64,000 nt of DNA, taken from the NCBI RefSeq assembly GCF_022549675.1, contig NZ_JAKZGR010000016.1, forward strand, positions 1 to 64,000, read 5' to 3'. The notes under the pieces were generated by a model, which searched no databases, was not told the DNA's origin, and saw only the letters and a list, made by a program, of their open reading frames with translations. The position numbers were made by a program, and so were the translations under genes. Shown piece after piece: positions 41,533 to 51,752 of this stretch. Source of the stretch: Belliella kenyensis. Lineage in GTDB: Bacteria > Bacteroidota > Bacteroidia > Cytophagales > Cyclobacteriaceae. How positions within the stretch are numbered: the first letter of the stretch is position 1; the number at the start of each line of letters is the position of its first letter.

Positions 41533-42570
41533 ATGATTAATATTTTTAAAAATCTAAGAAGAGGATTTATTCAAAAAGGGAAATTTTGGAATTATTTAAC
41601 ATATGCCTTTGGTGAGATCTTTCTTGTAATTGTTGGGATTCTATTAGCCTTACAAATAAACAATTACAATCAAAAAAAATCAAATGAACGTCGGTTTCAT
41701 TTAATTTTGGAAAATCTACAGCGTGAAATTGAACTAGATATTTCAACCTGCGACTATTCGATCAAAGAGCATGCTAAAAGGGACTCGACCATTGCAGCAA
41801 ACTATTTTCTTGATGCCTCATTGGACAGTATTAAAAAGATAAAAGGAGCCGATTTTTACCCACATTTGTCATACTCTGGCTTCAAAGCAAATAAATCTAT
41901 CTTTGGTACACTTTTACAAAATCAAGAGATCGTGCCTTCCAAAAACATTGACTTGATATTTTCCCTAAGTGCCCAGTATGTCAATTGGTATGATTACATT
42001 ATGGAAGTGCAGGGAATCCTAAAAACACAAGCCTATGAAAAAAGAAAAGAGTATCTTGATCTATTCGAAATTATCTCGGATGATGTATGGCTATCATTTG
42101 TTGCAAATAATCCTAGGTACAAATCTGATTTGTATAACTACAAGACCTTGGATGATAATTTCATTAAAATGGTGCGGGGTTACAGGTCACGAGGCATTGA
42201 AAATTACTTGAAAATTGACTCCATCTTACAAACTAATTCACCAAAAAACTTTTTACTTGCTTTAGAGGATGAACCATTTTTGGGAACCTATATTTTTAAG
42301 GAAGATTCGACGAGTATTGAATTGATAAGGAAGGAAAATCAGCTTTTATTCAAAGAAAATAGCAGTTTTTACAATGGGTATGATAAGAGTATAGCACTGG
42401 CTAAGATCAATGATTCCACTTTATTTTTCAATGACGAGCTTAATGTTCATTTTATCATCAAATTGAAAAAAGAAGACAAAACCTGGAGCATGGTACTTCC
42501 AAAAAGCAGGGAAAGGTATAAGTTAGAAAAACTGATTGACACAACCGAGGTCGATAATTTTTCGAAATAA
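41533..42570 (+). CDS. DUF6090 family membrane protein
   Basis: 345 residues. The N-terminal YAFGEIFLVIVGILLALQINNYNQKK segment (about 25-50, one membrane helix) is the signature of DUF6090, a Bacteroidota family of unknown function. The rest is a predicted extracytoplasmic domain with helices (about 50-220) and strands at the end. It has no operon partner. Confidence 0.85.
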   Translation: MINIFKNLRRGFIQKGKFWNYLTYAFGEIFLVIVGILLALQINNYNQKKSNERRFHLILENLQREIELDISTCDYSIKEHAKRDSTIAANYFLDASLDSIKKIKGADFYPHLSYSGFKANKSIFGTLLQNQEIVPSKNIDLIFSLSAQYVNWYDYIMEVQGILKTQAYEKRKEYLDLFEIISDDVWLSFVANNPRYKSDLYNYKTLDDNFIKMVRGYRSRGIENYLKIDSILQTNSPKNFLLALEDEPFLGTYIFKEDSTSIELIRKENQLLFKENSSFYNGYDKSIALAKINDSTLFFNDELNVHFIIKLKKEDKTWSMVLPKSRERYKLEKLIDTTEVDNFSK

Positions 42571-42617
42571 GCAGGTACTCCTTCATAGATCAACAAATTC
42601 TAATGCATATTTTGGGA

Positions 42618-42983
42618 TTAAGCGTTCCTCAATATCTTCTCCATCTTCTTACCTTTGGCTAGTTCATCGACAAGCTTATCAAGAAATCGGACTTGTTTGG
42701 TGAGTGGATTATCGATCTCTTGGATCTTGTAGCCGCAAATGGTCCCTGTGATCAATTCGGCATTCGGATGTAGCTTGGCTTGCGCAAAAAACTCCTCAAA
42801 AGTTACCTTTTCATCGATCATAGTCTGAATCTTATTGTCATCAAATCCAGTCAGCCAAGTGATTACCTCATGAAGCTCTTCTTTGGTTCTTGCTTTTTTC
42901 TCCACCTTAGTGACATAGTGTGGATAGACCGATGCAAAGGTCATTTTTGCCATTCTTTCGTTGTGCTCTCGAGTAGGGATCAT
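42618..42983 (-). CDS. DUF2200 family protein
   Basis: 121 residues, soluble. MAKMTFASVYPHYVTKVEKKARTKEEL, VITWLTGFDD and AELITGTICGYKIQEIDNPL fit DUF2200 throughout. Function is not established. The start could be the internal ATG 11 codons on (MAKMTF). The 150-bp repeat copy 2 lies about 50 bp upstream. Confidence 0.88.
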   Translation of the reverse strand: MIPTREHNERMAKMTFASVYPHYVTKVEKKARTKEELHEVITWLTGFDDNKIQTMIDEKVTFEEFFAQAKLHPNAELITGTICGYKIQEIDNPLTKQVRFLDKLVDELAKGKKMEKILRNA

Positions 42984-43030
42984 AATCTATTTGATTTTGT
43001 TCTAGACTTACTAAGGTATAATAACATTAT

Positions 43031-43180
43031 ATGGATATACGGAACTTTGCCAATAACATTACAAAATTCCGATTTATCTAACTTCCGATATAAATTGATA
43101 TTGGATACTTACGGATTTTGACCATTAACAACCTGTTGAGCCAATGAATTGAAGTTACTGGCAAAAAAGCGTATAATCAG
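43031..43180. mobile_element. 150-bp dispersed repeat, copy 2, with 10-bp direct flanks
   Basis: It is 96% identical and gap-free to 6904-7053. It is bounded on both sides by ATAACATTAT (43021-43030 and 43181-43190), which looks like a 10-bp target duplication. No transposase is encoded, so it would be a non-autonomous element. It lies immediately after the stop codon of the gene at 43187. Confidence 0.7.
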
Positions 43181-43186
43181 ATAACA

Positions 43187-44020
43187 TTATTTTTCTACTA
43201 TTACATAAAATCCCTGACTCTCTTTATTATTTCTAGCAAATCCTTCCCCTTGATTAACGAGTACAACCTCTTTACCTCCTGTTAATTCTCTAGGAATTTT
43301 ATAGTAACTAATTTCAAATTTAAAATTATTATCTCCATAGTCATTTGCATTTTTTTTGTAAGTCAAAGCCCCTTTTTCTAATTCAATAGTGAGGTAAGCC
43401 TTTCCTATCCATTTTGGTGGTCCATACCCTGTTGGGTTAAAATTTGGAAGAAACCAACTCCAAATAAATTTTTCTTTGGCAAAATGTTTCAAATATAAAT
43501 CAGGAGACAAATCTCTAATGTCAAAAAACGGATACGGAGGCTTGATAATTTGAAACTCACTTTCTTGAAGATTAAAATTTATGCTATCCTTACTGATAAT
43601 GCCCCCCAAATAATCAAATTCAATCCATTCATAGACAGTTTTCTTCATTGAGGTATAGGCATCCTCACTAGTTTGGTCTACTGGATATTCCATATCATCT
43701 ACTTCATCAAGTATTTTGATCCAAAAAGTACCCTTGGTCGCGTGATACAATACTTCACTTCTTAAGTCACTTCGATATACACCTGTAGCATTTAAAAATG
43801 TATCATTTTCTTCTTGGGAATAAAAGTAAGATTCTAAAAACTCCTCCAATCTTTTGTCTGTTAGCCGAATGATTTTATAACCTTCTACTTGCTCAATCTC
43901 ATGAAGATATCTATATTTTTTGTTCCATTTTTGACTACCAAAATAATTCAAAATACCTGGATATGTAACTATAAATAAGATAGATGCTATAAAAGTCAAA
44001 ATAAAAATCATCTTTCTCAT
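43187..44020 (-). CDS. Hypothetical membrane-anchored protein
   Basis: 277 residues with one N-terminal hydrophobic segment (about 4-24, signal or anchor). The rest is predicted extracytoplasmic, with mixed strands (FWIKILDEVDD, AYLTIELEKGALTYKK). No family is recognised. It starts 9 bp after the DUF4153 gene on the same strand, so it probably forms an operon with it. Its TAA lies inside one of the 10-bp flanks of the adjacent repeat. Confidence 0.7.
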   Translation of the reverse strand: MRKMIFILTFIASILFIVTYPGILNYFGSQKWNKKYRYLHEIEQVEGYKIIRLTDKRLEEFLESYFYSQEENDTFLNATGVYRSDLRSEVLYHATKGTFWIKILDEVDDMEYPVDQTSEDAYTSMKKTVYEWIEFDYLGGIISKDSINFNLQESEFQIIKPPYPFFDIRDLSPDLYLKHFAKEKFIWSWFLPNFNPTGYGPPKWIGKAYLTIELEKGALTYKKNANDYGDNNFKFEISYYKIPRELTGGKEVVLVNQGEGFARNNKESQGFYVIVEK

Positions 44021-44029
44021 AGTTTCATA

Positions 44030-45907
44030 TTAGTTATCATTCATCCTCACCAAAATATTGTATCTCAAAAATATGGATACATTCTCAAAACTCCAGACGT
44101 TATCATTGACGCTATCGGCATAATAATTGGCAAATCGGATCTCTTCAAAATCTATTGTAAACTCGTAAGCTCCCAGTTTAAATGTAGTTCGAAGTTCGGA
44201 AGATGGTTGCATGATTTCATAATCAACATCATTTTTCAATTCAAATTTAGATTTTAGAAATGAAATCAAATCATAGCTATCTATGTGCTCTCTGCTTTCA
44301 CTTTCAAGCTTAAAAATCATTTTTCTCTTTTCATTTTTATCCCATAGATTCTGCTCTATGGAAAGAATCACATCATTGAGTTTCATTCTACTTCCTGCAT
44401 AAACTTTATCAGAAGTAAGATAATAGTCAACATTTCTCACATCATGAAAAGCATTTCGCTCATCATCCACTTTGGTAATCAGAAACTCATAGACATCACG
44501 ATTATAATTGTCTTCTTCTATATTCGTGAAATGCTTTGTAAAATTCCAATCATAAAAATCCTGTGGGTCTTGGAAAGAAAGTGAATCGGGAGATTCTATC
44601 AAATTCTTAACAAAATCCATCTCTTGATGTCTGGCCAGAAACTTCGCTATATCTCCTAATCGTCTCAAATCTGAGCGCTTGATAGGTTTATCTACTTGAA
44701 TATAACTATTTTGATATAGTCCAAATTCGTCCAATAATATCAAAAACTGTTGCATTTGGCTTCTTTTGGAGACGCTGTATGCATTGAAATAAGGAAGTGA
44801 GATACTGAAAAAACCAAGCACGAATAAAGTAACTGGTATAACAAAGATTTTGGAGTTTTTGAAGAAAATAAAATATAAACTCACACCTGCTATCCACAAG
44901 GCTAATATGAAGACAAAATACCTATTAGGTGTGATACCATATTCAAAAATCCTGAATAAAATTGCAACAAATAATAACACCAAAACAGGTATCATCGTGT
45001 AGAAAAATGTCCGGTCGAAAATTCGAACCCACGGCTTGCTTGTACCAGAAAATAAGGGGTAAATCAACAAGATAGCCACAAAACCTAATACGGCATAAGC
45101 TATTACCATGTAGCTTACCCAGCCTTGAGGAAGTGACCAAAGTAATACTATCTTTGCCATATAGGCATACAAAATCAACCCATAGATAAGGATAAGAGGA
45201 ATCAGAATATACTGAACAAAAAAGCGCTGTACGGAAGGCACTTTAGAATCCTTAATCATACTTTCAAAGCCATCTTTACAAAACAAAAGGAAGACAAAAG
45301 CAGATCCAAACACACTAGAAACAAGGCCTACATATAGGTAATACTTCTCTAAGTAACTTTTGATGTTAAATAAATTTCCAATAGCTGCAATAGCAAGTAA
45401 AAGACCGCCAGTAAGTACTCCTACAAACAAAATCGTCTGAGCCAAATTTCCAAAAAGTGTCTTATTATAACTCCAAAAAGAAATTTCATCTCTTTTTAGT
45501 AGAAGAAAAGGTAAAAATGAAACTGCCAGATGGTGTAATAAAAAAATCACGACAAAATTTGTCACCTCCACACTAGACCAGATTTTAACATCATCTGGAA
45601 AAATCAAAAAATAAGTAAATAATAACACCACTCCAACTAAAGGTAGCCATTTCCAAGGTCTGAATTGCTTGATAATTTCCACTGCAAAAAATAAAGAAAT
45701 CCCCAATGTAAAAATCATGTACAACTTAACAAATGGTATCACTACTAAAAATGGATGATCTTGTATTAAAGTACTCCCCCTCCTAAACTCTTCGAGCTCA
45801 AAAGCAAAAATTGCCGAAACAGTAGCCAGCAATGCACACAAAAGTGTGAAAGGATAAGAAACCCACACTTTTTCTGATTGGACAAACAAAGATTTGATTC
45901 TATTCAT
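44030..45907 (-). CDS. DUF4153 domain membrane protein
   Basis: 625 residues. About 12 membrane helices fill residues 15-385 (starting YPFTLLCALLATVSAIFAFE). A soluble C-terminal region of about 240 residues follows (LLDEFGLYQNSYIQVDKPIKR ... RYNILVRMNDN). This is the DUF4153 layout of Bacteroidota. The soluble part carries the usual helical then beta segments. Function unknown; a sensor or envelope role is possible. Confidence 0.82.
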   Translation of the reverse strand: MNRIKSLFVQSEKVWVSYPFTLLCALLATVSAIFAFELEEFRRGSTLIQDHPFLVVIPFVKLYMIFTLGISLFFAVEIIKQFRPWKWLPLVGVVLLFTYFLIFPDDVKIWSSVEVTNFVVIFLLHHLAVSFLPFLLLKRDEISFWSYNKTLFGNLAQTILFVGVLTGGLLLAIAAIGNLFNIKSYLEKYYLYVGLVSSVFGSAFVFLLFCKDGFESMIKDSKVPSVQRFFVQYILIPLILIYGLILYAYMAKIVLLWSLPQGWVSYMVIAYAVLGFVAILLIYPLFSGTSKPWVRIFDRTFFYTMIPVLVLLFVAILFRIFEYGITPNRYFVFILALWIAGVSLYFIFFKNSKIFVIPVTLFVLGFFSISLPYFNAYSVSKRSQMQQFLILLDEFGLYQNSYIQVDKPIKRSDLRRLGDIAKFLARHQEMDFVKNLIESPDSLSFQDPQDFYDWNFTKHFTNIEEDNYNRDVYEFLITKVDDERNAFHDVRNVDYYLTSDKVYAGSRMKLNDVILSIEQNLWDKNEKRKMIFKLESESREHIDSYDLISFLKSKFELKNDVDYEIMQPSSELRTTFKLGAYEFTIDFEEIRFANYYADSVNDNVWSFENVSIFLRYNILVRMNDN

Positions 45908-46377
45908 AAGAGGGAATTTAAAACAATATTTTCGATCTTTTACAAAAAATCATTGAGATGAATAACCAGAATTCTGAGTTAGTAAGCTTGAACCATGCAA
46001 AAAGTAACGAGATTCAGGTTACATTCCAATTTCAAATCACTCACTTCTCCTATTTTTCCCAAATTCCTCATTTTGTAGTCCTAAACCTGTCTCGTTGCCG
46101 ACAAAATCACGAAAACAATAAGTTTTGAATATGCAAGATAAAAGAGGTGAGACTTTAGATGGAATGTGTTTGGTTCTTTGAAATTGCACCTCGCTCTTGT
46201 TTCTAGTCTATCGTCACTGGCATCTTGTTTCTTCATCATATTTCCTTGTTTCTTGTCTCTTGTCTCTTGTCTCTTGTTTCTTGTTTCTTGTTTCTTGTTT
46301 CTTGTTTCTTGTCTCTTGTTTCTCGCTTCTCGTTTCTCGTTTCTCGTTTCTAATCTCTCGTTTCTAGCTTCCTGCCA
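45908..46377. other. Intergenic region with heptanucleotide microsatellite
   Basis: No gene. The last ~130 bp is a degenerate 7-bp repeat. The plus-strand ORF across it is a low-complexity artefact. Confidence 0.7.
46244..46370. repeat. Heptanucleotide microsatellite (TTTCTTG/TCTCTTG/TTTCTCG)
   Basis: About 17 consecutive 7-bp units with C/T variation, ending 8 bp before the stop of the amidohydrolase gene. Strand asymmetry is complete (pyrimidine-rich plus strand). Confidence 0.9.
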
Positions 46378-48081
46378 TTACTCTCTCTGATACACTATCT
46401 TACCTCCTACTACAGTCATTACCACCTTCACATTGAGTAGCTCATTTTCAGGAATCTCCATAATATCTTGATCGAAGATCGTAAAATCGGCTGCTTTTCC
46501 GACTTTAAGTGATCCTTTAAAATCTTCCTCAAATTCAGCAAAAGCCCCTGAAAGTGTGTAAGATTCCAAAGCCTGCATTCTAGTCAATTTTTGATCTGGT
46601 TCATAACCTCCTTCAGGAGTCATTTTGAGTGTTTTTCTACTTACAGAAGCATAAAAAGAAGGGATTGGATCCAAAGGCTCCACAGGTGCATCAGTCCCAT
46701 TAGATAGTACTGCACCCGACCCAAGGAGTTTTTGCCATACATAAGCTCCATCTTTGATCCTTTTGGCTCCTAGCCTGCCTATAGCCCAAGGCCTGTCAGA
46801 ACTCAAATGAATCGCTTGTATAGCAGCAATGACTCCAAGCTCTCCAAACCTGCTGATATCATCTGGGTGAAGATGCTGAGCATGTTCGATACGAAAGCGG
46901 TGATTTTTCTCCTTTGGAAACTTCGCAAAAGCTGCCTCAAACCTATCCAAGACTTCTCTGTTTGTACGGTCTCCAATGGCATGAGCATTCACTTGAAATC
47001 CTAGCTCTAAGCCTTTTTCAGCAACCTGACTTACTAGATTGATCGGCATGGTCTCATGCCCTCTATGTCCAGGCTTATCTTCATAATCTTCCAATAGCCA
47101 TGCTCCCCAAGGTCCGAGAGCCCCATCCATGTTCAATTTGATCGATCTTACTGTGACCATGTGGTCTGAATCTATCATTGGCCCTCTTTGATACCATGTT
47201 TCGAGCAATTCTGGCATTCTACCTGAAAGCATCACATACATCCTTGCTGTCAGTTTTCCTTCACGCTTGAATCTCTCCAAGAGATCAATTACCTCTTGAC
47301 CACTTCCTGCATCATGGAAAGAAGTGATGCCTTTCGATGCCAATTCTTCCAAAGCCAATTCAAGAGCTTTTTCTGCCCGCTCAGGAGTATCTTTCGGTAC
47401 TAAACTACTCACTAAGCCAGATGCTCTCTCTACCAAAACACCCGTAGGATTCCCTACCTCATCAAGAATAATCTCGCCTCCTTCTACTACTCGAACAGGC
47501 TTTTCATTACCCAAAGTAGTGATACCAGCCATTTCCATTGCCTTTTGGTTGACAAATGAGGCATGACCTGAGGCATGAGCCAAATACACTGGATTATCAG
47601 GAGTAACTTTGCTAAGCTCATCATGAGTCTGAAATCCCCCTACAGTTTTATCTGGCATTTCTATCCACTTGTCTTGATGCCAGCCTCTTCCTGTGATCCA
47701 CTCTCCTGGCTCCACATTTTTGGCCGCTTCGGCTACTTTTTCTACCAGCTCATCATAGGTTTTGACATACATCAGATCTATCTCCAATTTATTATAACCA
47801 ATTCCCATCAAATGAGCATGAGATTCAATCAACCCAGGAGTCATTGTCTTACCACCTAGATCTATTCTCTCTGTGCTTTTGCTTATAGATTTTTCTACAT
47901 CTTCCAAAGAGCCCATGGCGATGATCAGGCCATCTTTGATCGCAATAGCCTCCACTGTAGGTTGATCTTTTTCTACTGTATAGATTTTTCCATTGTAAAA
48001 TATCTTATCTGCACGTTCTTCATGGGAACTACAGGCTGAAAGCAGCCCTATCAATACGCTGAATAGTATAATCTTTTTCAT
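46378..48081 (-). CDS. Amidohydrolase family lipoprotein (YtcJ-like)
   Basis: 567 residues. Lipoprotein signal MKKIILFSVLIGLLSACSSH. Amidohydrolase_3 features: FYNGKIYTVEKDQPTVEAIAI, metal-binding TPGLIESHAHLMG, SFHDAGSG, NAHAIGDRTNREVLDRFE, RIEHAQHLHPDD and NGTDAPVEPLDP, ending VVGGKIVYQ. YtcJ relatives are metal-dependent hydrolases of unknown natural substrate, and this one is exported and lipid-anchored. Monocistronic. Confidence 0.92.
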   Translation of the reverse strand: MKKIILFSVLIGLLSACSSHEERADKIFYNGKIYTVEKDQPTVEAIAIKDGLIIAMGSLEDVEKSISKSTERIDLGGKTMTPGLIESHAHLMGIGYNKLEIDLMYVKTYDELVEKVAEAAKNVEPGEWITGRGWHQDKWIEMPDKTVGGFQTHDELSKVTPDNPVYLAHASGHASFVNQKAMEMAGITTLGNEKPVRVVEGGEIILDEVGNPTGVLVERASGLVSSLVPKDTPERAEKALELALEELASKGITSFHDAGSGQEVIDLLERFKREGKLTARMYVMLSGRMPELLETWYQRGPMIDSDHMVTVRSIKLNMDGALGPWGAWLLEDYEDKPGHRGHETMPINLVSQVAEKGLELGFQVNAHAIGDRTNREVLDRFEAAFAKFPKEKNHRFRIEHAQHLHPDDISRFGELGVIAAIQAIHLSSDRPWAIGRLGAKRIKDGAYVWQKLLGSGAVLSNGTDAPVEPLDPIPSFYASVSRKTLKMTPEGGYEPDQKLTRMQALESYTLSGAFAEFEEDFKGSLKVGKAADFTIFDQDIMEIPENELLNVKVVMTVVGGKIVYQRE

Positions 48082-48522
48082 AAATATAATGTCTCGGTCA
48101 AATCTAGGAAAAATCTAGCTTGGAAGAATAGCCTTTCCTGTAATTGGTCTTTAAAAGATCATTATAAAGTTTAATTAAAAATCAAAAAACTTAAATTATA
48201 GTAAAAATCCATTTTGATATTTTTAGAATTTGAGCCTATATTGAGCATGAATCCAAATAGAAAAAGGAACAATTGAATTCAAAATACATAAAATGTTGCT
48301 CACTTTATCATTTCAGCATTTTATACTTATTCTTGAAAAGTTTGTAAAAATTGTAAACCAAGCTCAATTCAATCGAGAGACAGCTGTTCACGGAATTCAA
48401 AAAAACAATGCGAATTATTTAGTGTTTTCATCACAAGAAATTCATTGATATTCACCCATTGCTATCGAGTTAAATTTAAAATTGGAGTCTAGAAGGAGAT
48501 TGTCATAACAGGGATTGTTAAG
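48082..48522. other. Intergenic region, nothing identified
   Basis: 441 bp of A+T-rich sequence between the divergent amidohydrolase and kinase genes. Promoters for both must lie here, but none could be picked out with confidence. No repeat or RNA was recognised. GAAGGAGATT at 48493-48502 is about 20 bases before the kinase ATG. Confidence 0.5.
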
Positions 48523-51500
48523 ATGGAAAAGAGTTTAAATCATATTGAAGAACTATGTAAGCAGATCAAAAACAATGATCAGGTTCTAGATTTTTTGACT
48601 GAAATGTGTTTTCAGAACATTTGGTTTTGGGACATACACCATCCAGAAGAAATTTGGATTAATGAAAAAATGCGCTTGAACTTAGGCTATGAAAGTCCTC
48701 TTGACAGAGTAACTTGGAATGGAATAATCTTTCAAAAAGACCTAGAAGCTTCAAGCAATGCATTTATCGATTATTTAAATAGAAAAAGATCCTCATTCGA
48801 TCAAACTGTACGATTCAGACATCAAGATGGCCATACCTGTTGGTATAGATGCCAAGGAAGCATCATATCAGAGCCGAATGGGGATCATTACCGGGCAATA
48901 GGATTTTTCTCTAATCTTACAAAGCAAAAGGAACAGGAAATAAAAAGCCAATTGATATTTGAAGACACCAATACTGGTGTCTGGGAATTAGACATAGGGA
49001 CTGGAAATACAACTTGGAGCGAAACGGTATATGCCATTCATGAAATACCGAGAGGTTTTGACCACAACATGTACAATGGCATCGAGTTTTATCACCCAGA
49101 TTATAGATCCATTATATACAAAGCCATAGAAAACTGCATCAAAGAGGATATATCTTTCAACTTAGAATGCATCTTGATCACAGCCCTGCAAAATCAGAAA
49201 TGGGTAAAAGCTACTGGTAGTAAGATAGGTAATAAACTCATTGGCAGTTTTCAAGACATCACAGAGATCAAAGAGCAAGAGCTGAAATTCAAGGGCATTT
49301 TTAACTCCACATTTGCCTTTATTGGGTTTTTGAATACTGATGGTGTTTTGTTAGAAGCAAATGATACAGCAGTAAAAATGGCCGGTATCACGCATGATGA
49401 TGTGATTGGGAAGTACTTTTGGGATTGTTATTGGTGGCAAATATCGACTCAAACTCAAGAAGAACTAAAAAGAAATTTTCAAATTGCTCTTTCTGGAAAA
49501 TCTGTCGAATATGAGGTAGAAGTTTGGGTGGCTGGTAAGACTGCTATTTCAATTCTTTTTTCTTTAAAACCGATATTTGACGACTATAACAATGTGGTCT
49601 ATGTAATACCTGAGGGTAGAGCTATACAAGAAATCATAGAAACAAGAAATCGATACAAGGCTGTGCTCGAAGGCACTCAAGCAGGAACTTATGAATGGGA
49701 TATCGAATCAGATCATGTTATCATCAATGACAAGTTTGCAGATTTGTTGGGATACTCTCAAGAAGAGTTGCAAGCAATTCCATTTAAGCACTGGTCCAAG
49801 TTCGTGCATGAGGACGACCTGCCACTTGCTTATAAGATGATCGTCAAAAACTTTAAAAAAGAATTGAATCTTTTTGAGCTAGAAATGCGACTAAAACATA
49901 AGTCAGGGTATTGGATCTGGGTAAATGTGAGAGGCAAAATTTCAGCTTGGAGTGAATCCTCAAGGGCATTGAAAATGTATGGTACTTTCATAGAAATCAC
50001 CAAAAGGAAAAATGCAGAGCATGAACTACTATACAATAAAAATATCCTAGAGGCACTGTACAACTTATCTCCAATTGGTATCGCTTTGAATGATTACGAG
50101 ACAGGCAAATTCCTAGATATCAACCAAAAGCTTCTCGAACCTACAGGATATACAAAAGAGGAATTTCTTTCTTTGAGCTATTGGGATGTGACTCCTATAG
50201 AGTACCAAGAGCTAGAACATCATGTACTTTATCAAATGAGGACAAAGGGCCAATATGAGCTCTTTGAAAAGGAGTATATTCGAAAAGATGGCTCCAGATA
50301 CCCAGTTTCACTACAAGGTGTTTTGATAACTGATGTGAACGGAAGGAAGCTTATCTGGTCATTTATTAGAGATATTACTATCGAAAAGGAGTCAAAAAGG
50401 AAACTTCATGAAGCAATCGGAAACCTTCAAGCAATACTAGATGCAAGTACCCAAGTATCTATCATCGCTACAGATCAGGAGGGCTTAATCACACATTTCA
50501 ACTCTGGTGCTGAGAAGATGCTAGGCTACAAAGCTGAGGAATTGATAGGAAAATCTACCCCATCCTTGATTCATCTACAATCAGAAATCAATGAAGCTGC
50601 ACAAGAGCTTTCATTAACTGACGAATTGCCAATCAATGGCTTCGAAGTATTCATACATTCTGCCATTAAGCATAATCATTTTACAAAGGAATGGACATTT
50701 GTTAGAAAAGATGGGTCTACTTTCCCTGTGCTACTCTCCTTTACCACGGTAAAGCAAGAGTCGCAGGTCACTGGATTCTTAGGAATAGCCACTGATATTT
50801 CATCTTTGAAAAATGTAGAAAAAGATATCAAATCACTTTTAGATATTACACAAGATCAAAATAAACGATTAAGAAATTTTGCACACATAGTATCTCATAA
50901 TCTCAGGTCACACGGTTCAGGTATCGATGGTTTGTTAGAGATTTTTACACGAGAAAATCCAACACTTCAAGGAAACGAACTTTTGAGCCTTCTTGATCAA
51001 GCAACGAAAAACTTGATGGGAACTATAGAAGACCTTACGGAAGTTGTACAAGTAAACCTCAACAATAAGGACAAGCGACAGATCTATTTAAGAAAAATTA
51101 TTCAAAAAAATCTTGAAAGCTTATCAGCTCAGTTGAGCTTGTCAAAATGTAAAGTAATCTTTGAGGTTTCAGATGAGCTATCGATTTTGGCAGTTCCAGC
51201 CTACATGGACAGCATAGTCTTGAACTTTATCACCAACGCTATCAAATATAGATCTCTAGAAAGATCTCCACAAATAGAAATTTTCACTACCCTGAAAGAT
51301 GATCGAATCTTTATTCATTTCAAAGACAACGGACTAGGAATCGATTTAGAAAAATACGGAAGTAGCCTATTTGGAATGTATAAAACATTTCACCAACATG
51401 AAGATGCTAGAGGTGTCGGCCTTTTCATAACCAAAAACCAAATTGAAAGTATGGGAGGATCCATAGATGTTCAAAGCAAGGTAGGTGAAGGAACGACTTT

Positions 51501-51525
51501 TATAGTCTCTTTTCCTAAAGATTAA
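48523..51525 (+). CDS. Multi-PAS sensor histidine kinase
   Basis: 1000 residues with no membrane helix, so cytoplasmic. About six PAS/PAC units: residues ~10-140, 145-250, 255-375, 380-500, 505-630 and 640-765 (for example GYSQEELQAIPFKHWSKFVHEDDLP, GYTKEEFLSLSYWDVTP, GYKAEELIGKSTPSLIH, each followed by a PAC end). A kinase core follows, with H792 in HIVSHNLRSHGSG and a HATPase (NFITNAIKYRS, DNGLGIDLEKYG, ARGVGLFITKNQIE). No receiver domain is attached and no regulator gene lies next to it. The ligand is unknown. Confidence 0.93.
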   Translation: MEKSLNHIEELCKQIKNNDQVLDFLTEMCFQNIWFWDIHHPEEIWINEKMRLNLGYESPLDRVTWNGIIFQKDLEASSNAFIDYLNRKRSSFDQTVRFRHQDGHTCWYRCQGSIISEPNGDHYRAIGFFSNLTKQKEQEIKSQLIFEDTNTGVWELDIGTGNTTWSETVYAIHEIPRGFDHNMYNGIEFYHPDYRSIIYKAIENCIKEDISFNLECILITALQNQKWVKATGSKIGNKLIGSFQDITEIKEQELKFKGIFNSTFAFIGFLNTDGVLLEANDTAVKMAGITHDDVIGKYFWDCYWWQISTQTQEELKRNFQIALSGKSVEYEVEVWVAGKTAISILFSLKPIFDDYNNVVYVIPEGRAIQEIIETRNRYKAVLEGTQAGTYEWDIESDHVIINDKFADLLGYSQEELQAIPFKHWSKFVHEDDLPLAYKMIVKNFKKELNLFELEMRLKHKSGYWIWVNVRGKISAWSESSRALKMYGTFIEITKRKNAEHELLYNKNILEALYNLSPIGIALNDYETGKFLDINQKLLEPTGYTKEEFLSLSYWDVTPIEYQELEHHVLYQMRTKGQYELFEKEYIRKDGSRYPVSLQGVLITDVNGRKLIWSFIRDITIEKESKRKLHEAIGNLQAILDASTQVSIIATDQEGLITHFNSGAEKMLGYKAEELIGKSTPSLIHLQSEINEAAQELSLTDELPINGFEVFIHSAIKHNHFTKEWTFVRKDGSTFPVLLSFTTVKQESQVTGFLGIATDISSLKNVEKDIKSLLDITQDQNKRLRNFAHIVSHNLRSHGSGIDGLLEIFTRENPTLQGNELLSLLDQATKNLMGTIEDLTEVVQVNLNNKDKRQIYLRKIIQKNLESLSAQLSLSKCKVIFEVSDELSILAVPAYMDSIVLNFITNAIKYRSLERSPQIEIFTTLKDDRIFIHFKDNGLGIDLEKYGSSLFGMYKTFHQHEDARGVGLFITKNQIESMGGSIDVQSKVGEGTTFIVSFPKD

Positions 51526-51752
51526 AAACATCCCATCTGAAAAATAAGAAACTTCGTAATAGGAAACTTTACAAGCAAACTATATCTAACCGATTGATCT
51601 TGATCCTCAAGTGATCACCTATTTGTCAGAAATCCCTTCTCCGGAGCCACAGTGTCTATCGACAACAAGCAAATCGCAAAGAACTTTGTAAATGACCCGA
51701 AATTCATTCCATCTTTATCTACAAAAACTAAACTACATCAGAATAAGAATCA

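Noticed and set aside
46166-46390. 74-codon plus-strand ORF made of LVSCLLFL repeats
   Set aside because: It is the translation of the heptanucleotide microsatellite and not a membrane protein.
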